DNA from: Phycicoccus avicenniae_A | GTDB taxonomy: Bacteria > Actinomycetota > Actinomycetes > Actinomycetales > Dermatophilaceae | Reading direction: 5' to 3' | DNA length: 64,000 nt | Assembly: GCF_050496545.1 (NCBI RefSeq) | Contig: NZ_JBNVZV010000013.1 | Location: 50,749-114,748 of the forward strand | Shown: positions 16,668 through 24,536 of the stretch, in pieces | Numbering within the stretch: the stretch's first letter is position 1 | Layout: every line of letters starts with the position of its first letter | The notes under the pieces: model-generated | Seen by the model: the letters and a program-made list of their open reading frames with translations, nothing else | Databases searched by the model: none | What the model was told of the DNA's origin: nothing | Made by a program: the position numbers and the translations under genes

Positions 16668-17513
16668 TCAGTCGTTCGTGCGCCGGACGAACGCGCGCAC
16701 CGCGAGCGGCGCCAGCACGGCGGAGAGCCCCACCGCCCAGATCACCGTGGTGAGCACCGGGTGCTGCAGCGGAAGGGCGGCCCCCTCACGCAGCGGGATG
16801 CCGTCGTTGCCCCACAGCTCGCGCAGCGCCTGGACGAGCGCGCTGATCGGGTTCCACTCGGCGAGGAAGCGCAGCCAGTCGGGCATCACGTCGGTGCGGG
16901 CGAAGGCGTTGGACAGGAACGTGATCGGGAAGACGGTCGTGAACATGACGCCCTGCACGGCCTCGACCGAGCGCAGCGCCGACCCGAAGAGGATGCCGAC
17001 CCAGATCATCGCGAAGCCGAAGAGCACGAGCAGGCCGTAGCCGGCGAGCCCGCGCAGCACGCCCTCGTGGATGCCCCAGCCGACGAAGAGCCCGGTGACC
17101 GACATGACGACGATGCCGATCATCGAGTGGATGACGCTGGAGATGCTGCGCGCGACGACGACCGACGAGCGCCCGATGGGCAGCGAGCGGAAGCGGTCGA
17201 CGATGCCCTTGCCGAGGTCGGTGTTGAGCCCGATGGCGACGATGAACGCGCTGAACGTCATCGTCTGGGCCATGATCCCGGGCAGCAGCCACTCCTTGTA
17301 GTCGACGCCGGGGATGGCGATCGAGCCGCCGAAGACGAACGCGAAGAGCAGCACGAACATCACCGGCTGGATGGTGACGTCGGTGAGCATCTCGGGCTGG
17401 CGCTTGATGTGGGTGAGGTTGCGCCGCACCAGCGCCCACACCTGGCGCACGGGGCTCGGGCGGCGCTCGCCGGGGTGCACGGCCTGGAAGTGCTGCTGCT
17501 GGGTGGCGGTCAT
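16668..17513 (-). CDS. ABC-2 type exporter permease (DrrB-like)
   Basis: 281 residues with six predicted membrane segments. N-terminal RQVWALVRRNLTHIKRQPEML precedes the first segment (split: charged, cytosolic); later motifs include FGGSIAIPGVDYKEWLLPGIM, GIVDRFRSLPIGRSSVVVAR and the ABC-2 signature region FPITFLSNAF near residue 200, with EWNPISALVQALRELWG. This is the pattern of daunorubicin-resistance-type DrrB permeases, which export hydrophobic compounds or lipids. ATGA overlap with the ATPase gene shows coupling. Substrate unknown. Confidence 0.92.
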   Translation of the reverse strand: MTATQQQHFQAVHPGERRPSPVRQVWALVRRNLTHIKRQPEMLTDVTIQPVMFVLLFAFVFGGSIAIPGVDYKEWLLPGIMAQTMTFSAFIVAIGLNTDLGKGIVDRFRSLPIGRSSVVVARSISSVIHSMIGIVVMSVTGLFVGWGIHEGVLRGLAGYGLLVLFGFAMIWVGILFGSALRSVEAVQGVMFTTVFPITFLSNAFARTDVMPDWLRFLAEWNPISALVQALRELWGNDGIPLREGAALPLQHPVLTTVIWAVGLSAVLAPLAVRAFVRRTND

Positions 17514-18505
17514 CGCACGGCCTCCTCGGCCGGCTCGCCGGCCTCGTCGTCGGTGGTGTCGGTGCGCTCCTCGGCGCGGTGGCCGGTGAGGTGGAGGAAG
17601 ACGTCGTCGAGGCTGGGCCGCTGGAGACCGATGTCGTCGAGGTCGATGCCGGCCTCGTCGAGGCGGGCCGCGATGCGGGTGAGCGCGGCGACCCCCTCGG
17701 CGGGGGCGGTGATGCGGCGCGCGTCGGGGTCGACGTGCAGGTCGCCGACCTCGGCGCGCACGATCTCCTCGGCGGCCCGGACCTCCTCGGCCCGGCTGAC
17801 CGCGACGACGAGGCTGGCCCGCCCGGAGCGGTCCTTGAGCTCGAGCGGCGTGCCGTCGGCGATGACCTTGCCGTGGTCGACGACGACGATGCGGTCGGCG
17901 AGCTGGTCGGCCTCGTCGAGGTACTGCGTCGTGAGGAAGAGCGTCGTGCCCTCGCGGACGAGGTCGCGCAGGACGCCCCACAGCTCGACGCGGCTGCGCG
18001 GGTCGAGGCCGGTGGTCGGCTCGTCGAGGAAGAGCACCGGCGGGGTGGCCACCAGGCTCGCCGCGAGGTCGAGCCGCCGCCGCATCCCACCGGAGTACTC
18101 CTTGGCCACCTTGTCCCCCGCCTCGGCGAGCGAGAACCGCTCGAGGAGCTCGTCGGCGACGCGACGCACGGTGGCGCGGTCGAGGCCGTAGAGGTCCCCG
18201 ACGAGGCGGAGGTTCTCGCGGCCGGTCAGCAGCTCGTCGACGGTCGCCGACTGCGCCGTCAGCCCCATCCGCTGGCGCACGGCGTCGGCGTCGCGGACGA
18301 CGTCGAGACCGGCGACCCGGCCGGTGCCGCTGGTGGGGGTCGAGAGCGTGGTCATCATCCGCACCGTCGTGGTCTTCCCGGCGCCGTTGGGGCCGAGCAT
18401 CGAGAAGACCGTGCCCTCCGGGACCGAGAAGCTCACGCCGTCGACGGCCGTGAAGTCGCCGAACCGCTTGACGAGGTCGACCGCCTCGATGGCCGGGGTG
18501 CTCAT
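17510..18505 (-). CDS. ABC transporter ATP-binding protein (DrrA-like)
   Basis: 331 residues. Walker A MLGPNGAGKTTTVRMM near residue 38, Q-loop GLTAQSATVDELLTGRENL, signature EYSGGMRRRLDLAASLV, Walker B PVLFLDEPTTGLDPRSR and switch TTQYLDEADQLADR. The C-terminal ~90 residues form the extension typical of DrrA-type subunits, ending in a Glu/Ala-rich tail. It pairs with the overlapping permease gene to make a drug or lipid exporter. Confidence 0.95.
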   Translation of the reverse strand: MSTPAIEAVDLVKRFGDFTAVDGVSFSVPEGTVFSMLGPNGAGKTTTVRMMTTLSTPTSGTGRVAGLDVVRDADAVRQRMGLTAQSATVDELLTGRENLRLVGDLYGLDRATVRRVADELLERFSLAEAGDKVAKEYSGGMRRRLDLAASLVATPPVLFLDEPTTGLDPRSRVELWGVLRDLVREGTTLFLTTQYLDEADQLADRIVVVDHGKVIADGTPLELKDRSGRASLVVAVSRAEEVRAAEEIVRAEVGDLHVDPDARRITAPAEGVAALTRIAARLDEAGIDLDDIGLQRPSLDDVFLHLTGHRAEERTDTTDDEAGEPAEEAVR

Positions 18506-18915
18506 CGGACGAGGCAGAACGGGTGTCCTGCGGGGTCGAGGTAGACGACGAACCCGCCGTCCTCGGACGGCTGGTGGTCGTGACGGACCGCTCCGGCGGC
18601 CAGGACGCCCTGCTCACCGGCCGCGAGGTCGTCGACGAGGAGGTCGAGGTGGAACTGCTGCGGGTGCCCGCCCGTGGGCCAGGTCGGGGCCTCGAAGTCG
18701 TCGGCCCGCTGGAAGGCGAGCGCGGGGACCGAGCCGGCCGGCGCGTCGGCCGGGGTGCCCGCGGGCACGATGGTCGTCCACGAGTCGTCGGAGCCGTCCT
18801 GCACCTGCCAGCCGAGGAGGCCGGCGTAGAAGGACGCCAGCGCCGCGGGGTCGGGGCAGTCGAGGACGACGACGTCGAGCCGGAACGTGGCGGAGGGCGG
18901 GGATTCTGCGCTCAT
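18502..18915 (-). CDS. VOC (glyoxalase/bleomycin-resistance) family protein
   Basis: 137 residues, two beta-alpha-beta-beta-beta modules: LDVVVLDCPDPAALASFYAGLLGW at the N-terminus (20+ residues; key part PDPAALASFYAGLLGW) and FHLDLLVDDLAAGEQ with GFVVYLDPAGHPFCLVR at the C-terminus, matching DUF-type glyoxalase-like VOC proteins. It overlaps the ABC ATPase start by four bases and is the first gene of the exporter operon, suggesting a binding or modifying role in the same resistance response; substrate unknown. TAGCGT six bases before the ATG indicates leaderless transcription. Confidence 0.88.
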   Translation of the reverse strand: MSAESPPSATFRLDVVVLDCPDPAALASFYAGLLGWQVQDGSDDSWTTIVPAGTPADAPAGSVPALAFQRADDFEAPTWPTGGHPQQFHLDLLVDDLAAGEQGVLAAGAVRHDHQPSEDGGFVVYLDPAGHPFCLVR

Positions 18916-18921
18916 GCCCCG

Positions 18922-18927
18922 ACGCTA
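18922..18927 (-). promoter_or_regulatory. -10 box of the VOC/ABC operon
   Basis: TAGCGT on the minus strand followed by six bases and the ATG at 18915, no Shine-Dalgarno site. Confidence 0.5.
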
Positions 18928-18947
18928 GGGGGTGGCACCGACAGCCG

Positions 18948-20270
18948 TCACCCGAGTTCGGCGCGCCCCGCCAGACTCGCCGCCAGCGCTCGCGCGCGCA
19001 CGGGGTCGGACGCGGCCAGGAGCCCGACGGCGAAGAGCACGTAGTCGCGGTCGACGACGGGCGCGGCCCGGTCCGGCACCCGCCAGCCGCCGCCGTGGTC
19101 GGTCAGTGCGGCGGCCAGCACGCGGTCGGCAACGGCGGGGTCGGCGTGCCGCAGCACCCCACCGGACCCGACGAGCAGGCCGACCTCGGCGAGCGGGCGC
19201 GGGCGCTCCCCCGGCGCCGGCCGCCCGTGCCGCCGCAGCGCCACCGTGACCGCGGAGCGGGCCAGCGCCTCCTCGCACCTCCACTCGTCGGCGGAGGCGG
19301 CCACGTGGCCGGTGTCCGCCACGACCCGCTCGGCGTAGCGGGCGACCTCGTCCGTCACGGGCACCCGTTCACGGGCCGCGGCCTCGACCACCCCCTCGGC
19401 GTTCCACCGCATCCCCAGGTCGGCCTCGACGGTGCGGGCGTGCCACATCGTGCCGACGACCTCGCGGTGGATGGCCGCGTCCTCGCCCTGGGGGCTGATG
19501 ACCGAGTAGACGTCCGTCGTGGCGCCCCCGACGTCGACGACGAGGACGTCCTCGCCGCGCACGTCGGCGAGGACCTCGACCCCGCCGAGCACGGCGTCGG
19601 GTGTCGCGGCCCGCACGAGGTCGGCGAACCCGCGTCCGCGGGAGAGCCCCTTGCCCCCGATGACGTGCCGGAGGAAGACCTCTCGGATGGCGGCCCGCGC
19701 CCCCTCGGGGGCGACCTCGCCGATGCGCGGCAGCACGTTCGCCGTGACGACGTGCCGCCGCCCCGTCCCGGCCAGCTCGGCGGCCACGGCCTCGGCCACC
19801 GCCGCGTTGCCGGCGACCACGACGGGGGCCGTGGTGCGGGCGCGCGCCAGGCGACGGGCGTTGTGCAGCAGGACGTCCGCGTTGCCGCCGTCGGTCCCGC
19901 CGACGAGGAGGACCACGTCGGGGCGGGCGGCCCGCAGGGCGGTGACGTCGGCGCCGGACATCGGTCCGGAGGCGACGTGGACCACGCGCGCGCCGGCCGA
20001 CAACCCCACCCGGAAGCCGGCCTCGGCCGTCACCTCGCGCTCGTAGCCGACCACGGCGAGCCGCAGCCCGCCCCCGGCGCTGGAGCACAGGAACAGGTGC
20101 TCCGGGTCGTGGGCCACCCCGAGCGCGTCCCGTACGGCGTCGACGCCGTCCATGACGTCGGTGGCGACCGTCGTGGGGTGGGACGCCCGACCGAGCACCA
20201 CGCCGTCGTCGCCGACGAGCAGCGCCTTGGTGAAGGTCGACCCGACGTCGACGCACAGGACCGCACCCAC
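18948..20270 (-). CDS. MutL-family ASKHA ATPase (glutamate mutase MutL-like)
   Basis: 440 residues, actin/Hsp70-like. Phosphate-1 motif CVDVGSTFTKALLV near residue 6, SSAGGGLRLAVVG, VVLLVGGTDGGN, and phosphate-2 VLVVDVGGATTDVYSV, with IGGKGLSRGR in the middle. This is the MutL protein found with adenosylcobalamin-dependent glutamate mutase in clostridia; its biochemical role is poorly known. No mutase or cobalamin gene is in the window. The GTG start at 20270 follows TAGGGT by eight bases. Not related to the mismatch-repair MutL. Confidence 0.88.
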   Translation of the reverse strand: MGAVLCVDVGSTFTKALLVGDDGVVLGRASHPTTVATDVMDGVDAVRDALGVAHDPEHLFLCSSAGGGLRLAVVGYEREVTAEAGFRVGLSAGARVVHVASGPMSGADVTALRAARPDVVLLVGGTDGGNADVLLHNARRLARARTTAPVVVAGNAAVAEAVAAELAGTGRRHVVTANVLPRIGEVAPEGARAAIREVFLRHVIGGKGLSRGRGFADLVRAATPDAVLGGVEVLADVRGEDVLVVDVGGATTDVYSVISPQGEDAAIHREVVGTMWHARTVEADLGMRWNAEGVVEAAARERVPVTDEVARYAERVVADTGHVAASADEWRCEEALARSAVTVALRRHGRPAPGERPRPLAEVGLLVGSGGVLRHADPAVADRVLAAALTDHGGGWRVPDRAAPVVDRDYVLFAVGLLAASDPVRARALAASLAGRAELG

Positions 20271-20326
20271 GGGGCCCGACCCTAGTGGTCGGTGTGGATG
20301 CGGTCCCCGGCGGCCGGTCCCCGGCG

Positions 20327-21274
20327 TCAGCTCGACGGCGGCGCGCCGCCCGGTCCGCCCATCGACCCGCCCGTCGGCTGCGTCGTCGTGTCGACCGGCA
20401 CGGTGAGCGAGACGGCGTAGCCCGCCGCGACGCTGCCCGAAACCGTGCCCAGCTGGTGCACGCCGCCGTCGTCGCCGAAGACGTTGTCGCTGGTCAGCGA
20501 CAGCCGCGAGAGGTTGGAGACCGACTGCTCGTACCCGCTCGTCGCGTACACGGTGTCGCAGGTCGCCTTCGGCAGCGCGACCTGCGAGGTGGCGATGGCC
20601 TTCGTGGAGTCGGTGATGCTCGCCTCGTCCGGGTAGACCTCGAAGTGGATGTGCGGCCAGCGCCCCGAGTAGCAGGCCGGGAAGATACTCGTGAAGGTCA
20701 CGGCACCGGCGTCGTCGGTGACCTGCACGCCGCGCAGGTAGTTCTCCTCGGTGACACCGTCGGTGTACATCGAGTACCGGCCCTCGCGGTCGCAGTGCCA
20801 GACGTAGACGGCGGCGCCGACCATCGGGCCGCCTCCGGCCGCGATGTCGAGGACGGTGAGCGTCAACGTCATCGGCACGCCCTCGGCCGTGGTCGTCGAG
20901 GTGCCGAAGCTGCTGCGGATGTCGTCGCGCACGACCCCGCTCTGCTCGAGGACGTCGGCGCCGTTCGAGCCGTCCCCCGGGTAGGGGCCGGCCGTCTCGT
21001 CGGGGATCTCGGTGAGCGCACCGGATGCCGTCGCGCTCGCGGTGGCGCTGCTCGTCGCCGAGGCCGAGGAGGTGGAGGAGGCGCTCGTCGACGAGCCGCT
21101 GCCGCAGGCTGCCAGCGCGCCGCCGGCGACGCCGATGCCGAGGACCTGCAGCGCGCGGCGCCGGTCGAACAGCGTGCCGAGGTCGAAGGCCAGCCCCTGG
21201 TCGACCACCTCCTCCTCGGGGTGGGGCAGGACGCGGCCCTCGTACGTGGGACGGGAGCGGTCGGTGCGGGTCAT
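20327..21274 (-). CDS. Tat-type lipoprotein with intradiol dioxygenase-like domain
   Basis: 315 residues. A 35-residue cytosolic lead precedes a twin-arginine-like signal DRRRALQVLGIGVAGGALAA with a lipobox cysteine, then a long Ser/Thr/Ala linker. The globular domain has AAVYVWHCDREGRYSMY, FPACYSGRWPHIHFEVYP, giving the two Tyr and two His (H-I-H) ligands of non-haem Fe3+ in intradiol ring-cleavage dioxygenases. Probably exported folded and membrane-anchored. The family's aromatic substrate is unknown; no aromatic degradation genes adjoin. AGG-rich site (CCGGAGG) precedes the ATG. Confidence 0.88.
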   Translation of the reverse strand: MTRTDRSRPTYEGRVLPHPEEEVVDQGLAFDLGTLFDRRRALQVLGIGVAGGALAACGSGSSTSASSTSSASATSSATASATASGALTEIPDETAGPYPGDGSNGADVLEQSGVVRDDIRSSFGTSTTTAEGVPMTLTLTVLDIAAGGGPMVGAAVYVWHCDREGRYSMYTDGVTEENYLRGVQVTDDAGAVTFTSIFPACYSGRWPHIHFEVYPDEASITDSTKAIATSQVALPKATCDTVYATSGYEQSVSNLSRLSLTSDNVFGDDGGVHQLGTVSGSVAAGYAVSLTVPVDTTTQPTGGSMGGPGGAPPSS

Positions 21275-21390
21275 CGGAACCTCCGGGTCGGTGTCGTCCC
21301 GACGACCGTAGGCAGCCCGCCGAGGCATCCGGTGTGCGTTCCCTGTGCGCCTCCTGTGACGCCGGCCCCGTCGCGCCGCCGGCTCCCCCA

Positions 21391-21457
21391 CCCGTCGAAG
21401 GTACAGAACACGCCGCGTGCGAGCTCCGCACACGGCGTGTTCTGTACTCTCGACGGG
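21391..21457 (-). terminator. Long hairpin after metB
   Basis: 31-bp imperfect stem (arms 21391-21421 and 21427-21457, three mismatches) with a 5-nt loop. The arm contains GTACAGAACACGCCG and starts CCCGTCGAA, shared with the hairpin at 35451-35518. Confidence 0.8.
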
Positions 21458-21480
21458 CTCTACGCGCCCGGGTGCCCACG

Positions 21481-22659
21481 TCAGGTGAGGCGGTCGAGCG
21501 CCTGGCGCAGGTCGGCGACCAGGTCCTCGGCGTCCTCGATGCCGACCGAGAGCCGGATGAGGTCGGCCGGCACCTCGAGCTCGGTGCCGGCGACCGAGGC
21601 GTGCGTCATCCGGCCCGGGTGCTCGATGAGCGACTCGACGCCGCCGAGCGACTCCCCGAGGGTCCACAGCCGCGTCTCCCCGCAGACCTTGGCCGCGACG
21701 TCCTCGCCGCCCCGGACGCGGAAGGCGACCATGCCGCCGAAGCGCTTCATCTGGCGCGCGGCGACGTCGTGGTTCGGGTGGTCGGGCAGGCCCGGGTAGT
21801 GCACGGCCGTGACCCCGGGGTGCGACTGCAGGAAGTCGACGACGGTCTCGGCGTTGTCGCAGTGGCGCTCCATCCGCACGGCGAGGGTCTTCAGCCCGCG
21901 CAGGACGAGCCAGGCGTCGAAGGGCCCGGCGACGGCTCCCATCGAGTTCTGGTGGAAGGCAACACGTTCCACGACGGACTCGCCGCCCCGCGTCGTGGCC
22001 CCCGGGGCGACGACGACCGCACCGCCGACGACGTCGCTGTGGCCGCCGGCGTACTTCGTCGTCGAGTGGACGACGACGTCGGCACCGAGCGCGATCGGGT
22101 TCTGCAGGTACGGGGACGCGAAGGTGTTGTCGACGACCAGCAGCGCGCCGGCCTCGCGGGCGACGGCCGCGATGGCCTCGATGTCGGCGATGCCGAGCAG
22201 CGGGTTGGTCGGCGTCTCGACCCAGATCATCCGGGTCTCGGGACGGACCGCCGCGCGCACCGACTCGACGTCGGCGACCCGGGCGATGGAGTGGTCGACG
22301 CCCCACGGCTTGAGGACCTTGTTGAAGAGCCGGTACGTGCCTCCGTACGCGTCGGACGGGACGACGACGTGGTCACCCGGGGAGAGCAGTGCCCGCAGCA
22401 CGGTGTCCTCGCCGGCGAGGCCGCTGGCGAAGGCGAACCCGCGCTCGCCGCCCTCGAGCGCGGCGATGCACTCCTCGAGGGCGGTGCGCGTCGGGTTGGC
22501 CGAACGCGAGTACTCGTACCCGCCGCGCAGACCGCCCACGCCGTCCTGCTTGTAGGTGCTCACCTGGTGGATGGGCGGCACGACGGCACCGGTCGTGGGA
22601 TCCGGCTCCTGCCCGGCGTGGATGGCGCGGGAGGAGAAGCCGAGGTTCTCGGGAGTCAT
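21481..22659 (-). CDS. metB: Cystathionine gamma-synthase / gamma-lyase family enzyme
   Basis: 392 residues, PLP-dependent Cys/Met metabolism family. Start FSSRAIHAGQEPDP, YEYSRSANPTRTALE, FASGLAGEDTVLRALL, YGGTYRLF, WVETPTNPLLGIADI, and the PLP lysine in STTKYAGGHSDVVGG; the C-terminal RLSVGIEDAEDLV is typical. It joins or splits cystathionine; synthase and lyase are not separable by sequence alone. A cystathionine beta-synthase gene at 38141 provides the other half of transsulfuration. ATG overlaps the upstream acetyltransferase stop by four bases. Confidence 0.94.
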   Translation of the reverse strand: MTPENLGFSSRAIHAGQEPDPTTGAVVPPIHQVSTYKQDGVGGLRGGYEYSRSANPTRTALEECIAALEGGERGFAFASGLAGEDTVLRALLSPGDHVVVPSDAYGGTYRLFNKVLKPWGVDHSIARVADVESVRAAVRPETRMIWVETPTNPLLGIADIEAIAAVAREAGALLVVDNTFASPYLQNPIALGADVVVHSTTKYAGGHSDVVGGAVVVAPGATTRGGESVVERVAFHQNSMGAVAGPFDAWLVLRGLKTLAVRMERHCDNAETVVDFLQSHPGVTAVHYPGLPDHPNHDVAARQMKRFGGMVAFRVRGGEDVAAKVCGETRLWTLGESLGGVESLIEHPGRMTHASVAGTELEVPADLIRLSVGIEDAEDLVADLRQALDRLT

Positions 22660-23732
22660 GCTCCGAGGGTAGGACCCGGGCGGCCGGGCGGCTCCGCGCG
22701 GGGTGCGCCGGCCCTGGGGAGGTGCTTCTGCCACTGGGACACCCGGGCACCCACCCGGAAGCCCATCGCCGTGTTGACGGCCAGCATGTGGGTGTTCGTC
22801 GCCGCGTTCCACGTCCGTACGGTGCGCACGTCCGGCACGCCGTCGGCGAGCGCGCGGAGGTTGGCGACCTTGAGCGCCAGCCCGAGGCCGTGCCCACGGT
22901 GCTCGCGCAGGACGAGGGTGTCGTGCTGGAACGCCAGGTGCGGGGCGTCCTGCGGCACCTGGATGCTCGTGTACCCGACCAGCCGGCCGCTCGCGAGGTC
23001 CCGGGCGAACGTCGACACGACCCGTCGGCCCATCGCGCGGGTGCGCTCGTCCTCGCCGCGCACGCGCTCCTCGTCCCACTGCTCCTCCTCGAGCTCGAGG
23101 TCGCCCAGCGGGGCGTCGGTCGACATCCTCCGCGCGAGGACGGCGCGGTCCGCGAGGTCCGTCTCCGGCATCGCGTCGACGTGGGTCTCGAGCCGGTACC
23201 CCGGCGCCACGGGGGCACCGGGGAGCTCCGCCGACGCCACGAGGAGGTCCGAACGCAGCACCCGCTGGGCGAGGACGAACCCGTGGCGCTCCACCCACGG
23301 CCCCTGCGGGTCGCGGTCCGTGTCGGCCGTCCACTCGGTCTCGGCGTGCAGCGTCGTGCGCCCCAGCTCGCGGGCCCGCTCGTGCGCCCACCCGAGGAGC
23401 CGGTCACCGAGCCCCCGCCGCCGGTGGCCCGGCAGGACCGCGACGACCACCCAGCAGACCGTCGGGTTGTCGCGGAGCGGTGCGATGACCCCCGCCGCCC
23501 CGACGGCCTCCCCGCCGACCACCGCCAGCACCTGCAGGCGGCGCTTGGAGGGGGAGGCCTCCATCTCGCGCAGCTCCTGGGCGCTCCACGCGTCGTGGTC
23601 CTCGCCCTGCTCGTGACGGGCCACGTCGACGAGCACGCCGGCCCAGGCGTCGAAGCGGGCGATGCCCTCGGGGTCGGTGTCCAGGCCGGAGACGGGCACG
23701 AGACGGGGGACGAGGTCGCTCACGAGGAACAC
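22656..23732 (-). CDS. Tandem GNAT acetyltransferase
   Basis: 358 residues with two GNAT-like halves. The first has the acetyl-CoA loop VAVLPGHRRRGLGDRLLGWA near residue 97; the second has DTLVLREHRGHGLGLALK near residue 275 followed by TWNAATNTHMLAVNTAMGF, the usual alpha4 region. It probably acetylates an amine or antibiotic-like small molecule; substrate unknown. The GTG at 23732 has GGGGGA eight bases upstream. ATGA-type coupling with metB, but no functional link is evident. Confidence 0.87.
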   Translation of the reverse strand: MFLVSDLVPRLVPVSGLDTDPEGIARFDAWAGVLVDVARHEQGEDHDAWSAQELREMEASPSKRRLQVLAVVGGEAVGAAGVIAPLRDNPTVCWVVVAVLPGHRRRGLGDRLLGWAHERARELGRTTLHAETEWTADTDRDPQGPWVERHGFVLAQRVLRSDLLVASAELPGAPVAPGYRLETHVDAMPETDLADRAVLARRMSTDAPLGDLELEEEQWDEERVRGEDERTRAMGRRVVSTFARDLASGRLVGYTSIQVPQDAPHLAFQHDTLVLREHRGHGLGLALKVANLRALADGVPDVRTVRTWNAATNTHMLAVNTAMGFRVGARVSQWQKHLPRAGAPRAEPPGRPGPTLGA

Positions 23733-23761
23733 CGTGCCATCCCCCGGGCGTTGGACGGGAC

Positions 23762-24460
23762 ATGCTGTTCGGCTCGAAGGCGAAGACGACCCTGCCCACC
23801 CGCGACGAGGCCCTCCCCGGCCGCGACCACCGGATCTTCCCCGTGCCCGTCACCCACGAGGTGCTCGGCACGCCGCTCGAGGGCCCGTGGCCCGACGGCA
23901 CCGAGGTCCTCTACGTCGCGATGGGCTGCTTCTGGGGCGTCGAGCGCATCTTCTGGAAGCTCCCCGGCGTCGTGACCACCGCGGCCGGCTACATGGGCGG
24001 CTACACGCCGAACCCGACGTACGAGGAGACCTGCACCGGTCGCACGGGGCACGCCGAGGCCGTCCTCGTGGCGTACGACCCCGCGGTCACCTCCCCCGAG
24101 CTGCTGCTCAAGGCCTTCTGGGAGAACCACGACCCGACGCAGGGCAACCGCCAGTACAACGACGTCGGCACGGCGTACCGGTCGGCGATCTTCACGACCA
24201 CGCCCGGTCAGGCCGCCGCCGCCGAGGCGACCCGGCAGGCCTTCCAGGGCGTGCTCACCGAGGCCGGCCGCGGCGAGATCACGACGACCATCGCGAGCGC
24301 CGAGCAGGCCGGGCCGTTCTGGTACGCCGAGGACTACCACCAGCAGTACCTCCACAAGAACCCCGGCGGCTACTGCAACCACGGCCCGAACGGGCTGACC
24401 TGCCCCGTCGGCGTCGCGAACCTCCCCGCGCAGACCGACGTCGAGCCGCCGCGGGCCTGA
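23762..24460 (+). CDS. msrA: Peptide-methionine (S)-S-oxide reductase
   Basis: Repairs methionine-S-sulfoxide in proteins. 232 residues. Catalytic motif YVAMGCFWGVERIFWKLPGV with the nucleophilic cysteine near residue 56, GYMGGYTPNPTYEETCTGRTGHAE, FWENHDPTQGNRQYNDVGTAYRS (20-residue core) and the C-terminal GGYCNHGPNGLTCPVG holding two resolving cysteines. The long N-terminal ~45 residues and the extra C-terminal cysteines fit the actinobacterial/plant-type MsrA. Converges on the FnIII gene with a hairpin between. Confidence 0.96.
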   Translation: MLFGSKAKTTLPTRDEALPGRDHRIFPVPVTHEVLGTPLEGPWPDGTEVLYVAMGCFWGVERIFWKLPGVVTTAAGYMGGYTPNPTYEETCTGRTGHAEAVLVAYDPAVTSPELLLKAFWENHDPTQGNRQYNDVGTAYRSAIFTTTPGQAAAAEATRQAFQGVLTEAGRGEITTTIASAEQAGPFWYAEDYHQQYLHKNPGGYCNHGPNGLTCPVGVANLPAQTDVEPPRA

Positions 24461-24485
24461 GCGCCCCCGGCACCGGACCCGCACG

Positions 24486-24522
24486 CACGGACTCCCGACG
24501 CCGAGGGCGCCGGGAGTCCGTG
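24486..24522. terminator. Bidirectional hairpin between msrA and the FnIII gene
   Basis: CACGGACTCCCGACGCC (24486-24502) pairs with 24506-24522, one mismatch in 17, loop GAG. Confidence 0.8.
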
Positions 24523-24536
24523 GACCGTGGTGGCCG

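Noticed and set aside
18948..20270. DNA mismatch-repair MutL
   Set aside because: Motifs are of the ASKHA ATPase fold (VDVGSTFTKA, VDVGGATTD), not GHKL.
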